Positions 36,236 through 45,352 of a stretch of 64,000 nt of DNA are shown one piece after another. The position numbers and the translations under genes are program-made. Location of the stretch: the NCBI GenBank assembly GCA_934129785.1, contig CAKOWW010000003.1:1-64000 (forward strand). Reading direction: 5' to 3'. This DNA comes from an uncultured Clostridia bacterium (GTDB lineage Bacteria > Bacillota > Clostridia > TANB77 > CAG-508). The notes beneath the pieces were generated by a model. The model did not search any database and was not told the DNA's origin. It saw only the letters and a list, made by a program, of their open reading frames with translations. Numbering within the stretch: position 1 is the stretch's first letter; each line of letters begins with the position of its first letter.

Positions 36236-36862
36236 ATGAAAGAAAAAGAACTAGAGAGATTAACTAAATTAAAAGAAATAGAAAAAGATTTATATGAAAA
36301 AGGATTTAAAAATATTTGTGGAATTGATGAAGCAGGAAGAGGGCCTTTAGCAGGACCTGTAGTAGTAGCAGGAGTAATAATGCCAAAAGATTCAATGATA
36401 GAGGGGGTAAATGACTCTAAAAAGGTATCTGAAAAAAAGCGTGAAAAATTATATGATTTAATAATAGAAGAAGCAATAAGTTATTCTGTTGCAATAATTG
36501 GTCAAGATGTAATTGATGATATAAATATATTAAATGCAACAAAGAGTGGGGTAACACAAGTAGTAGACGGATTAGATGTAAAACCAGATTTAATAGTAGT
36601 AGACGCTTTAACTGGCATAAACACAAGAGGAATACCCTATGAACCAATAATAAAAGGTGATGCAAAATGTTATAATATTGCTGCAGCATCAATACTTGCA
36701 AAAGTAACAAGGGATAGAATAATGAGACAATGGGATGAGGTGTATCCACAATATGGTTTTATTTCACACAAAGGATATGGAACAGCAAAACATATATCTG
36801 CAATAAAAGAATATGGATTATGCCCAATTCACAGAAGAACATTCACAAAAAAATTTGTATAA
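36236..36862 (+). CDS. rnhB: Ribonuclease HII
   Basis: Enzyme that removes RNA from RNA-DNA hybrids and single ribonucleotides from DNA. The 208-aa protein carries the RNase HII signature GIDEAGRGPLAGPVVVAGVI (about 24-43) with catalytic Asp-Glu, the third Asp in LIVVDAL (near 123) and the fourth in KVTRDRIM (near 161). ATG follows AGGAAGCAG. It is followed 13 bases later by the nucleoside phosphorylase gene. Confidence 0.96.
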   Translation: MKEKELERLTKLKEIEKDLYEKGFKNICGIDEAGRGPLAGPVVVAGVIMPKDSMIEGVNDSKKVSEKKREKLYDLIIEEAISYSVAIIGQDVIDDINILNATKSGVTQVVDGLDVKPDLIVVDALTGINTRGIPYEPIIKGDAKCYNIAAASILAKVTRDRIMRQWDEVYPQYGFISHKGYGTAKHISAIKEYGLCPIHRRTFTKKFV

Positions 36863-36875
36863 ACAGGTGAAAAAT

Positions 36876-38180
36876 ATGAATATTTTAGAAATAATAGAGA
36901 AAAAAAGAGAAAATCAAGAATTAACAAAAGAAGAAATAGAATACTTTGTAAATGGATATACAGAGGAAAAAATAACAGACTATCAAGCAGCAGCGCTAGT
37001 AATGGCTATTTTTATAAATGGAATGACAAAACAAGAAACAACAGATTTAAGCCTAGCAATGGCTCATTCTGGAGAAATATTAGATTTATCAAAACTAAAT
37101 AAAATAATAGTAGATAAACATTCAACAGGTGGAGTGGGAGATAAGGTATCTTTAGTTTTACTTCCACTAGTTGCATCATGTGGGGTTGCGGTGGCAAAAA
37201 TGTCAGGAAGAGGTTTAGGATTTACAGGAGGAACAGTAGATAAACTAGAATCAATTCCTGGATATAAAACAGCAATAGATATAAACAAATTTGTAGAAAA
37301 TGTGGACAAAATAGGAATAAGTATGATTTCACAGACATTAAACTTAGCACCAGCTGACAAGAAACTATACAGTTTAAGAGATGCAATATCATGTGTAGAA
37401 AGTATACCATTAATTGCATCAAGCATAATGAGCAAAAAAATAGCAAGTGGAGCACAAAAAATAGTTTTAGATGTTACAGTTGGAAGCGGAGCTTTTATGA
37501 AAAATAGAAAAGATGCTGAAAAACTTGCAAAAGAAATGATAAGCATTGGAAAACTTGCAGATAGACAAACTGTATGTATATTAACAAATATGGATGAACC
37601 ATTAGGATACAATATAGGTAATTTACTAGAAATTGAAGAAGCTGTAAAAACATTAAAAGGTGACATGCCAGAAGACTTAAAAGAAGTTGTTTTAGAACTT
37701 GGGGCTTATATGCTAAAACTAGCTAAAATAGAAGAAAATATAGAAAAAGCTAAAAAACTTCTAGTGAAAAATATAGAAAATGGAAAAGCATATAAGAAAT
37801 TTTTAGAATTAGTAAAAACTCAAGGAGGAGACACTACTTATATTTCAGATTTAGAAAATATTCCAAAATCAAAATACATTGAACCAGTATATAGTAAAAG
37901 TTCAGGCTATATTTACAAAATAGATGCTAAAAAAATAGGAAAAATAGCATGTGATTTAGGAGCTGGAAGAAAGAAAAAGGAAGATGAAATTGATAAATTA
38001 GTTGGAATTGAATTATTAAAAAAAGTTGGTAGTAAAGTACAAAAAGATGAGGTTATTGCATATATCCATTCAGATAATTATGAAAATTTAGATCTTGCTA
38101 AAAAAGAGTTGCTACAAACGGTGAAAATCAGACAGGAAATGGCAGAAAAACAAAAAGCAATTATTAAAATTATAGAATAA
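36876..38180 (+). CDS. pdp: Pyrimidine-nucleoside phosphorylase
   Basis: Splits thymidine or uridine with phosphate for nucleoside salvage. The 434-aa protein contains the thymidine/pyrimidine phosphorylase signature SGRGLGFTGGTVDKLESIPG (about 108-127), the anion-binding KHSTGGVGDK (about 80-89) and the C-terminal YKIDAKKIG...GAGRKKKED swivelling domain. I chose ATG 36876 because ACAGGTGAAAA precedes it and the protein starts at the normal place; an upstream in-frame ATG lies within rnhB. Thymidine- versus pyrimidine-specific type is uncertain. Confidence 0.93.
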   Translation: MNILEIIEKKRENQELTKEEIEYFVNGYTEEKITDYQAAALVMAIFINGMTKQETTDLSLAMAHSGEILDLSKLNKIIVDKHSTGGVGDKVSLVLLPLVASCGVAVAKMSGRGLGFTGGTVDKLESIPGYKTAIDINKFVENVDKIGISMISQTLNLAPADKKLYSLRDAISCVESIPLIASSIMSKKIASGAQKIVLDVTVGSGAFMKNRKDAEKLAKEMISIGKLADRQTVCILTNMDEPLGYNIGNLLEIEEAVKTLKGDMPEDLKEVVLELGAYMLKLAKIEENIEKAKKLLVKNIENGKAYKKFLELVKTQGGDTTYISDLENIPKSKYIEPVYSKSSGYIYKIDAKKIGKIACDLGAGRKKKEDEIDKLVGIELLKKVGSKVQKDEVIAYIHSDNYENLDLAKKELLQTVKIRQEMAEKQKAIIKIIE

Positions 38181-38187
38181 CTATTTA

Positions 38188-38227
38188 AAAGATTAGAATT
38201 ATAAAAAACATTTTTCTAATCTTTTTT
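38188..38227 (+). terminator. Intrinsic terminator after the phosphorylase gene
   Basis: AAAGATTAGAA pairs with TTCTAATCTTT and is followed by a T-run. Confidence 0.8.
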
Positions 38228-38329
38228 CTATGGTATGTAATTTTACTTTAAAAAAGCGATAAAAAGGTTTAAAAAAATATTTTAATATGCTATAATAACA
38301 AATGAATAACAAAGAAAGGATGAGGAAAA

Positions 38330-38466
38330 TGAAAAAACAAAAAGAAAAAATAGTAAAAAAACATAAATATGATAAAGGACAAATATTTGTAAAAGTAATG
38401 GCAGGTTTCCTAGCATTATTAATGGTAGTAGGAACAGTAGCATCACTTATTTATGCACTAATATAA
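38330..38466 (+). CDS. Small single-pass membrane protein, 45 aa
   Basis: Short ORF starting at ATG behind AGGATGAGG, with a very basic N-terminal half (KKQKEKIVKKHKYDK) followed by one hydrophobic helix (FVKVMAGFLALLMVVGTVASLIYALI). A typical single-pass topology with the basic tail inside is expected. It lies 50 bases before cdaA and may belong to the same transcript. I do not recognise the family. Confidence 0.6.
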
Positions 38467-38515
38467 TAAAAATGGAAGGAGATATTGTTTATAAAAACAA
38501 TAAAATAATAAATAT

Positions 38516-39436
38516 ATGGTAATAAATTTAGGAATGAATTGGGAAAGTTTTTATAAAGAAAATATTGTAGAATATATAAAATCATTGCAAACAAATCCAT
38601 TTGAATTAGTAACACTAATAATAGATTTAACATTAGTTATGTTTTTATTATATTGCTTTTTCAAGATGGTAAAGGGTTCTAGAGCATGGCAATTAATAAA
38701 AGGAATAGCATTATTAGTTGTTGCAACATGGGTAAGCGGATTGTTTAATTTAAAAATATTAAATTGGATATTAACAGGAATTATGAATGTTGGAGTAATA
38801 GCAATATTAGTAATATTCCAGCCAGAATTAAGACGAGCATTAGAACAACTAGGAACAAATAAAATAACACAATTTTTTGGAATAGATAAAGATTTATCAA
38901 CAAAAGCAAAAGAGGATATATATAAAATAGTAATAGCAGCAGAAGAACTTTCAAAAACAAAAACAGGAGCATTAATAGTAATAGAAAGAGATATAAAAAT
39001 TCAAGATATAATTGTAACAGGAATACCAATGGATGCAGAGGTTTCACCACAATTATTAGTAAATATCTTTGTTCCCAAAACGCCACTTCATGATGGAGCA
39101 GTTATAATTTCTGGAAACAAAATAGCAGCAGCAGCTTGTGTATTGCCATTAGCAGATGACAATGATATTGCAAAAGAATTAGGAACAAGACATAGAGCAG
39201 CTATTGGAATATCAAAAGAATCAGATAGTATAGTAGTTGTTGTATCAGAAGAAACAGGAAAAATATCAGTTGCAAAAGATGGAACACTAATAGCAGATGT
39301 TAGGGAAGATGTATTGAAAAAAATCTTAATAAGTAATGTAGTAACTAAAAGATTTGCAATAGAGAAAAAAGAAAGAAAAAATAGATTAAAAGAACTAAAA
39401 GAAAAAATGAAAATAGAAAAGAAAGAAAAAAAATAA
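38516..39436 (+). CDS. cdaA: Diadenylate cyclase CdaA
   Basis: Membrane enzyme that makes cyclic di-AMP, a second messenger for potassium and wall homeostasis. Three TM helices lie in the first 100 residues, then the DAC domain with the catalytic DGA (PLHDGAVIISG, near 199) and RHR (GTRHRAAIGIS, near 225) motifs. The C-terminus is a Lys/Glu-rich tail. Length 306 aa from ATG 38516; no good Shine-Dalgarno precedes that ATG, and ATG 38534 is an alternative. The usual partners cdaR and glmM are not adjacent here. Confidence 0.92.
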   Translation: MVINLGMNWESFYKENIVEYIKSLQTNPFELVTLIIDLTLVMFLLYCFFKMVKGSRAWQLIKGIALLVVATWVSGLFNLKILNWILTGIMNVGVIAILVIFQPELRRALEQLGTNKITQFFGIDKDLSTKAKEDIYKIVIAAEELSKTKTGALIVIERDIKIQDIIVTGIPMDAEVSPQLLVNIFVPKTPLHDGAVIISGNKIAAAACVLPLADDNDIAKELGTRHRAAIGISKESDSIVVVVSEETGKISVAKDGTLIADVREDVLKKILISNVVTKRFAIEKKERKNRLKELKEKMKIEKKEKK

Positions 39437-39513
39437 AAGGTCGCTTTATGCGGGCTTTTATTGTTAGAAAGAAAATGTATAGGTAGTGTTATATATTAAG
39501 AAGGGAATAAAAT

Positions 39514-40258
39514 ATGAGAAATATAAAACTAACAATAGAATATGATGGAAAAGACTTCAATGGCTGGCAAAAACAACCAGATAAGTTAAACATACAAGGC
39601 ACAATAGAAAATGCAATTAAACAAATAACAAAAGAAGAAGAAATAAACCTTATGGCATCAGGAAGGACGGATAGGGGAGTTCACGCACTTCGGGCAAGTT
39701 GCAAATTTTAAAACAAATTCAAATATTCCAATTGAAAAAATACCAATAGCTATAAATACAAATCTAAAAAAATCAATAAGAATATTGAAAGCTGAAGAAG
39801 TTTCAGAGCAATTCCATAGTAGACTTACTTGTAAAAAGAAAACATACAGATACATAATAAATAATACACAATATGGAACAGCAATATATAGAAATTTAGA
39901 AACACATATATCGATGAAATTAGATGTAGAAAAGATGAATAAAGCTGCAAAATATTTTGAAGGAGAACATGATTTCAAAGCATTTAAAGCAAGTGGCACA
40001 AGCAGTAAAAGTAGTGTTAGAACAATTTATAATGCAACAGTAAAAGAAATGCCAAATAACAGAATTTATATAGAATTAACTGGAAATGGATTTTTATATA
40101 ATATGGTAAGAATAATTAGTGGAACATTAGTAGAAGTTGGAATAGGAAAATTACAACCAGAAGATATACAAAACATAATTAAATCAAAAAAAAGAGAAAA
40201 TGCAGGAAAAACATTACCACCACAAGGATTATATTTAGTTAGTGTAGAATATGAATAA
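39514..40258 (+). CDS. truA: tRNA pseudouridine synthase TruA, with +1 frameshift at a CGG codon
   Basis: Makes pseudouridine at positions 38-40 of tRNA anticodon arms. The first frame (ATG 39514) has MRNIKLTIEYDGKDFNGWQKQP and the catalytic Asp in GRTDRGVHAL, then stops at 39709-39711. Skipping the C at 39691 gives ...GVHAL-G-QVANFKTNS..., the family consensus, and continues to 40258 with RLTCKKKTYRYIINN, FEGEHDFKAF and GNGFLYNMVRIISGTLVEVG. The span minus one base encodes 247 aa, the expected length. In-frame the break reads CTT CGG GCA. Neither fragment would be an active enzyme. The AAGAAGGG Shine-Dalgarno lies only before the first part. Confidence 0.92.
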
Positions 40259-40327
40259 TATATTGTGTTAACTAAAAAGTAAAAAAAAGCATAAAATATA
40301 GTAAAAGAGAAAAAAGGAGAGAAAACT

Positions 40328-40768
40328 ATGAATAATTTACTTATATTTTTTGCTTTACCATTAGCTACAATTATAATATCAATAGCACTACAAAAAATGC
40401 TAAAATGTCCATTTTTAGTTGCTGGAATTATTTTTGCTATATTTTTAGTTGTAACATTTGTAATAGGGAATTTAACATATTTAATAGCAACAATTGTGTA
40501 TACAATAATTAGTTTTATAACAGCAGTTCTGATGTGTTTAATTGGTAAATTAATAAATAGACTAAATGAATTTGATAATCAGCAAATATCAAGTAACTGT
40601 ACAAATGGAAATAATGATGATTTATTAATAATTAATTCTAATAGTAACCAATGTGGATGTGACAATAATATTGGAAGAAATAGAGTATCTGCTAGAATAA
40701 ATGTTATACCAAATAATAATGGAAATACAGGCTCTATTTGTGGTTGTTATAAAAAGAAATTGACATAA
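40328..40768 (+). CDS. Membrane protein of DUF2651-like type
   Basis: Protein of 146 aa with about three N-terminal hydrophobic segments (3-22, 27-50, 55-80), then an Asn/Ser-rich soluble tail containing CGC and CGC motifs (NQCGCDNN, SICGCYKKK). The N-terminal part resembles small Firmicutes membrane proteins grouped as DUF2651 (Bacillus YbeC-like), at low certainty. ATG follows AAAAGGAGAG. It sits directly upstream of the duplicated cassette pair. Confidence 0.5.
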   Translation: MNNLLIFFALPLATIIISIALQKMLKCPFLVAGIIFAIFLVVTFVIGNLTYLIATIVYTIISFITAVLMCLIGKLINRLNEFDNQQISSNCTNGNNDDLLIINSNSNQCGCDNNIGRNRVSARINVIPNNNGNTGSICGCYKKKLT

Positions 40769-40769
40769 T

Positions 40770-40798
40770 TTGACTAATCCTCTAAAAAGTAGTATAAT
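40770..40798 (+). promoter_or_regulatory. Promoter of cassette gene 1
   Basis: TTGACT, a 17-base spacer and TATAAT. Almost the same sequence precedes cassette gene 2. Confidence 0.75.
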
Positions 40799-40830
40799 AA
40801 GTGTGTACTAATGATAAGGAGGACTTTGAC

Positions 40831-41112
40831 ATGAATAAAGAAAAGACAGTACAAGAACATATAGATTATGGAAAGGAATCAACTCGACTGCTGAAAAAAT
40901 ATAAAGTGGAAATTCTTTTTTACGATACAGGGTTTCCTGGAAAAATAGGTATAGTAGTAAACAACAAGGATATGGATACTGCTATGCAAAGACGTATTAC
41001 AGAAGCCGGATATGCATATGCAGGTGCGTATCCAAAAAAGCATGATTGTAGTTTTTTTACAATTGATGCAGAAAAGTTGATGGAAATTCAGAAGAAGTTG
41101 GAGAATCTATAA
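40831..41112 (+). CDS. Hypothetical protein, tandem cassette copy 1 (93 aa)
   Basis: Unrecognised small soluble protein. ATG 40831 follows AAGGAGGACTTTGAC. It starts MNKEKTVQ and shares with its downstream paralogue the core PGKIGIVVNN.D...M..RITEAGY.YAGA.PKK..C (about residues 37-75) and a C-terminal ID.E.L.EIQ helix. The middle N-terminal segment (residues 9-35) differs. It has its own promoter and terminator, so it is a free-standing expression unit. No known domain is evident; the fold looks like a small alpha/beta domain. Confidence 0.7.
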   Translation: MNKEKTVQEHIDYGKESTRLLKKYKVEILFYDTGFPGKIGIVVNNKDMDTAMQRRITEAGYAYAGAYPKKHDCSFFTIDAEKLMEIQKKLENL

Positions 41113-41123
41113 AAAAGTCCGGA

Positions 41124-41146
41124 GCCACTAGTTTATAGTGGCTTTT
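41124..41146 (+). terminator. Terminator of cassette gene 1
   Basis: GCCACTA pairs with TAGTGGC and is followed by TTTT. An identical copy follows cassette gene 2. Confidence 0.8.
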
Positions 41147-41185
41147 AACATGCAAAAAACTGTTATAGAAGAAAATTGACATAAT

Positions 41186-41214
41186 TTGACTAATCCTCTA
41201 AAAGGTATTATAAT
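41186..41214 (+). promoter_or_regulatory. Promoter of cassette gene 2
   Basis: TTGACT, a 17-base spacer and TATAAT, in a segment nearly identical to that before cassette gene 1. Confidence 0.75.
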
Positions 41215-41246
41215 AAGTGTGTACTAATGATAAGGAGGACTTTGAC

Positions 41247-41543
41247 ATGAATAAAGAAAAGACAGTACAAAAAAACAGAAAAATAGATTTGGAAGCAGAA
41301 TCAGTTCGACTAATTGGTGCATTTATTTATTGTTATTTCTATGATACAGCCATTCCAGGTAAGATAGGCATAGTAGTAAACAACAATGATCTAAAATATT
41401 CTATGGAAAAAAGGATTACAGAGGCTGGATATGTATATGCAGGTGCGTGTCCAAAAAAGCAAGGATGTACTTTATATACAATTGATGAAGAAACGTTGGT
41501 TGAAATTCAAAGAAATAAAAAAAATAAGTTGAAGAATCTATAA
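41247..41543 (+). CDS. Hypothetical protein, tandem cassette copy 2 (98 aa)
   Basis: Paralogue of the 93-aa protein encoded just upstream. The first eight residues (MNKEKTVQ) and the KIGIVVNN...RITEAGY core are shared, while the region after residue 8 and the C-terminal end diverge. About 95 bases of upstream DNA and about 45 bases of downstream terminator DNA are nearly identical in the two units, more so than the coding sequence. Function unknown. The Cys pair in YAGACPKKQGC may be notable; copy 1 has only the second Cys. Confidence 0.7.
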   Translation: MNKEKTVQKNRKIDLEAESVRLIGAFIYCYFYDTAIPGKIGIVVNNNDLKYSMEKRITEAGYVYAGACPKKQGCTLYTIDEETLVEIQRNKKNKLKNL

Positions 41544-41551
41544 AGTCCGGA

Positions 41552-41574
41552 GCCACTAGTTTATAGTGGCTTTT
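41552..41574 (+). terminator. Terminator of cassette gene 2
   Basis: GCCACTA pairs with TAGTGGC and is followed by TTTT, identical to the copy at 41124. Confidence 0.8.
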
Positions 41575-41647
41575 AACATGCAAAAAAACTTTACAACAAA
41601 TAAAAAATATGTTATTATATAAAAACGAAAAAAGAAAGGAAAGAAAA

Positions 41648-42502
41648 ATGTTAGAAGTAATAGAAGAAGCTGTAATAGACAGCGTAAAACTAGTTCCATT
41701 TTTATTTATAACATACTTAATAATGGAATATATAGAACACAAAACAGGAAACAAAACAAAAAATATAATAAAAAAATCAGGAAAATTTGGACCATTTTTT
41801 GGAAGCCTTTTAGGAATATTCCCACAATGTGGGTTTTCTGTATCTGCAACTAACTTATATGCAGGAAGAGTAATAACACTAGGTACATTAATTGCGGTAT
41901 ATTTATCAACATCAGATGAAATGTTACCAATATTTATATCCGAAGCGGTACCAGCAATAACGATTATAAAAATATTATTTGTAAAATTCATAATAGGTAT
42001 GACTGCAGGATTTATAATAGATGCATTAATAAGAATATTTAATAAAAATGAAAACCAAGAAGAGAAAATAGAAGACCTATGTGAAAAAGAACATTGTCAC
42101 TGTGACCATGGAATAGTAAAATCAGCATTAAAACATACATTAAATATATTTGTTTTTATATTAATAATTACACTTTTAATAAATATTGCAATATATTTTA
42201 TAGGAGAAGAAAGAATAGCAGATTTTATACAAATAAACCCAATATTAGGACCAGCAATTACAAGCTTAATAGGACTTATACCAAACTGTGCAGCATCTGT
42301 TATATTAACACAACTTTATTTAGAAAAAGTAATATCAGCATCTGCTTTAATATCAGGACTTTTAGTTGGAGCAGGAGTTGGACTTGCAGTGTTGTTTAAA
42401 ACGAACAAAGGAATAAAAGAAAATATAAAAATAATGGTAATTTTATATGCAATAGGAGTTATGTCAGGATTAGCAATTCAATTATTGGGAATAACATTTT
42501 AA
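41648..42502 (+). CDS. ArsP_2-type putative metal exporter
   Basis: Polytopic membrane protein of 284 aa with about eight to ten hydrophobic segments. The two inverted half-repeats each carry a signature: FGSLLGIFPQCGFSVSATNLYAGRVITLGTLIA (about 55-88) and ITSLIGLIPNCAASVILTQLYLEKVISASALISGLLVGAGVG (about 203-245). This is the pattern of the 'putative 10TM heavy-metal exporter' (PF11449), often called putative manganese or arsenic transporter. A His/Cys-rich loop (CEKEHCHCDHG, near 145-156) may bind metal. I chose ATG 41648, which has AAAGGAAAG upstream; the substrate is unproven. Confidence 0.8.
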   Translation: MLEVIEEAVIDSVKLVPFLFITYLIMEYIEHKTGNKTKNIIKKSGKFGPFFGSLLGIFPQCGFSVSATNLYAGRVITLGTLIAVYLSTSDEMLPIFISEAVPAITIIKILFVKFIIGMTAGFIIDALIRIFNKNENQEEKIEDLCEKEHCHCDHGIVKSALKHTLNIFVFILIITLLINIAIYFIGEERIADFIQINPILGPAITSLIGLIPNCAASVILTQLYLEKVISASALISGLLVGAGVGLAVLFKTNKGIKENIKIMVILYAIGVMSGLAIQLLGITF

Positions 42503-42520
42503 AAGAACTTAATATAAATT

Positions 42521-42552
42521 AAAAAGAGGTCGCTTTATTACGACCTCTTTTT
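42521..42552. terminator. Bidirectional terminator
   Basis: AAAAAGAGGTCG pairs with CGACCTCTTTTT between two convergent genes. Confidence 0.85.
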
Positions 42553-42559
42553 AGAGTAA

Positions 42560-44884
42560 TTAATTAGATTTTTTATTTTTTTTAAAATTAACAACAATTG
42601 CATCATCATTATCAAATAAATATTTAGAATCTGTTGTGTCAATTTGAATTGGATCTATTTCATTTCTTTCATCATGAAAATCTAAATTTTTTAAATTAAA
42701 CTTTTTAGGAGATGTATCATCTTCTGTTTCAGTAGTTACGCCATCAGAATATTTACCAAAATCAAATTTCTTTATTTTATGTAGTTCTTTGTATTTAGAT
42801 TCTAGAAAAGCTAGTTTACCAGGACCAACAACTGGTTTACCACCACTTGATTTTATTTTATAAGCACAATCTTTTAAACCTAAATTTTGAAGTTTTCCAG
42901 GTTTAAAGTATTGTGTAAATGTCCATTTAACACCACCAACTTTACTGTCATATTCACCCGTAGCCATATTCATACTATTTGAATAATCCCATTGTCTATA
43001 TTTACCAAAATCATTTGACCACCATTCAAGTTCATCATAATCTCCATTGCCAGTAAAGATTTTGTTAGCACAGTTAGAAAGAATAGTGCTTCTATAATTA
43101 ACTGATAATTCTGGAGTTTCAAGTTGTTGTAAACTTTGAGTAGAAATAATAGTTCCTACTTTATATTTTCTATATAATGTGAACATTGCTTCAGTATCTT
43201 TACAAATGAAGTCAGCAAATTCATCAATATATAAGAAATGTGGAATTCTAGAATTTTCAATTCCAGGTCTTCTTAAAACTGCATTTTGCATAGAAATTAA
43301 GAAGAATAAACCAAAAGCTTTATGTGCTGCAGCTCCTAAATCTCCACGTCTTGTGCAAATAAATGTAACTTCAGCATTTGAAAGCATTTTATCAAAATCT
43401 ATATTATTGTGTCTGTTACACAAGATACTTTTAATTCCAGGAATTCTTAATAAATTATCTAATTGACTAATTACAGAGTAAATGTACTTTTCAACGCTAT
43501 TTTTTCCTGGAGCATCTGAATAGAAATTCTTTTTAAAATAGGCAAGTGTCACACCGTATTTTTCTTTTAAATCTTGATCATGTGCAAGTATTTCACACAT
43601 TTTTTCTATTAAGTCAAAGTTAGTAAACATTTTTAGCATATCTTCCATATTTGGAAGTTTACCTTCATTCATTCTTGGATACATTTCTTTTAATAATATT
43701 GCTAAATTTTCAATTGCTTGCATAACAATATCTTCTTTGTATGCTTCATCGACATCGGCATGTGCAGTGTTGTACATTGCTTTTATAACTGCTGAAATTG
43801 TAATTGCAATCTTTGATGGGTCATCATATGTAAATGGATTTAGGCCTATTGAGTTAGGATTACTTGGGTCTATTATATTATAAGATATTCCAAAGTTTTT
43901 ACATACATCAATCATGTGACCGATTACTTCATAATCTGGAGCCATTAAAGTTAAACCAATATTTCTATAAGTTATTTCATTTCCCATTGTATTTAATATC
44001 ATTTTTTTAACATATGCTTTAAATATTGCTTCTTTTCCATATGTAGGGGTAAGCATATTTAAGTTAAAGTTTTGATTTAAATAATTATTATCATATGGAG
44101 CAACTAGAGTTGCAATACCAGTTTTTAAAGCTGTATAACCAAGTTCTTTTGAAACCTCTTTAAAGAAATATTTTCTTTCAATATCTCTTGCAAATAGAGG
44201 CTCATAGATTAAAGATGTTTTTCCAGAACCAGAACCACCACATACAAATAATGACTGATATCTTGAAACTTCCGGAATTACTATATTTTTACCAGTCTCT
44301 GAGTTGTAACATAAATATACTTCACAAGTATAAGGCCCTGTTCCTGCTTTTTTATCAGATAAATCAATTCCACCATAATCCCATATAGATTGAACTTTAG
44401 CTTTACTATCATTTACACCAAAGAATAGCCATTTGAAAAGTGGAAAAATTGTAGATAATGGCAAATATAAAGAAATACTAACCATTGCTGGTGTTACTAA
44501 ATCAGAAAAGTCTGTAATTAGTTCTGCATAATTTGGTACTGATAAAAGTAATAGCCATGCACCCATGTTTAACCATTGTGTAAACATAGAAATTGCAATT
44601 ATATATAAACCAATTATATAAATATAAAATAGTGTTACTTTTTTTGCTTTAGAATTTGCAAATTTTGAAGGACCTGAAAATAAAAATGCAAACACAGGGC
44701 ATGCCAGTGCTAAAGTATATTGTATAGGTCCCCAATATGAATAAGAAACACCAGTAAAAAACATAAGTAACATTTCAACTAATCTGTCAACAGCTAGATA
44801 TACTGAAACTAATGTTAATACATATGTTGCAAATGTGTTTCTATCTGTGTGCAAAAATTTCAAAAATTTATCTATATATTTCAT
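42560..44884 (-). CDS. Orphan VirD4/TraG-like coupling-protein ATPase
   Basis: FtsK/VirD4-type membrane ATPase of 774 aa. About four membrane segments occupy residues 15-175. The cytoplasmic ATPase has Walker A GGSGSGKTS (near 222) and Walker B FLYIDEFADF (near 555), then a STQSLQQLE sensor-like motif, as in conjugative coupling proteins that feed DNA or protein to a type IV secretion channel. I chose ATG 44884 with GAAAGGA 10 bases upstream. No relaxase, VirB4/TraE or other conjugation gene is within 20 kb, and the neighbours are chromosomal, so it is either a domesticated relic or serves another secretion system. Confidence 0.85.
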   Translation of the reverse strand: MKYIDKFLKFLHTDRNTFATYVLTLVSVYLAVDRLVEMLLMFFTGVSYSYWGPIQYTLALACPVFAFLFSGPSKFANSKAKKVTLFYIYIIGLYIIAISMFTQWLNMGAWLLLLSVPNYAELITDFSDLVTPAMVSISLYLPLSTIFPLFKWLFFGVNDSKAKVQSIWDYGGIDLSDKKAGTGPYTCEVYLCYNSETGKNIVIPEVSRYQSLFVCGGSGSGKTSLIYEPLFARDIERKYFFKEVSKELGYTALKTGIATLVAPYDNNYLNQNFNLNMLTPTYGKEAIFKAYVKKMILNTMGNEITYRNIGLTLMAPDYEVIGHMIDVCKNFGISYNIIDPSNPNSIGLNPFTYDDPSKIAITISAVIKAMYNTAHADVDEAYKEDIVMQAIENLAILLKEMYPRMNEGKLPNMEDMLKMFTNFDLIEKMCEILAHDQDLKEKYGVTLAYFKKNFYSDAPGKNSVEKYIYSVISQLDNLLRIPGIKSILCNRHNNIDFDKMLSNAEVTFICTRRGDLGAAAHKAFGLFFLISMQNAVLRRPGIENSRIPHFLYIDEFADFICKDTEAMFTLYRKYKVGTIISTQSLQQLETPELSVNYRSTILSNCANKIFTGNGDYDELEWWSNDFGKYRQWDYSNSMNMATGEYDSKVGGVKWTFTQYFKPGKLQNLGLKDCAYKIKSSGGKPVVGPGKLAFLESKYKELHKIKKFDFGKYSDGVTTETEDDTSPKKFNLKNLDFHDERNEIDPIQIDTTDSKYLFDNDDAIVVNFKKNKKSN

Positions 44885-45021
44885 TTGAAAAATCCTTTCA
44901 TTTCTTAAAATAATACACATATATTATCCTATAAAATCGCCAAAAAAACAAGGGGTTTGGGCAAATTAATGAATAAAATAGCAATTTTGGAAATATACTA
45001 GAAATATAAAGGAGGCTTGTC

Positions 45022-45303
45022 ATGCAAGATGAATATATTAAAGAACAAAAAATATCAGATAAAACAGAAATCGAAAAAGAAATGGAATTAATCAAAAATA
45101 TAATTAATACAAGAGAAGAGTTAAAAGCATATAATAATAATTTTGAATATGTAAAAGAAGATTTAGTCGATTATTATGTGTATCAAATAAAAGCAAATCA
45201 GGCAAAGCTGGACTATTTAATAAAACTTGCAAAAAGTAAGGGAGTACAAGTAGATATGATTAATGATAAAAAATTCACATTTTTAAGTAAAGAAGCAGGT
45301 TAA
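45022..45303 (+). CDS. DUF2508 (YaaL-like) protein
   Basis: Small acidic helical protein of 93 aa. Its EKEMELIKNIINTREELKAYNNNFEYVKEDLVDYYVYQIKANQAKLDYLIKLAKSKG core fits DUF2508, whose Bacillus member YaaL is encoded directly upstream of bofA. The same order is seen here, with bofA 49 bases downstream, which supports the call. ATG follows AAAGGAGG. Function unknown in the family. Confidence 0.82.
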   Translation: MQDEYIKEQKISDKTEIEKEMELIKNIINTREELKAYNNNFEYVKEDLVDYYVYQIKANQAKLDYLIKLAKSKGVQVDMINDKKFTFLSKEAG

Positions 45304-45352
45304 AATGTAATATTTGTCCTAATTTCAACATAAAAATTAAAAGAGATAATTT

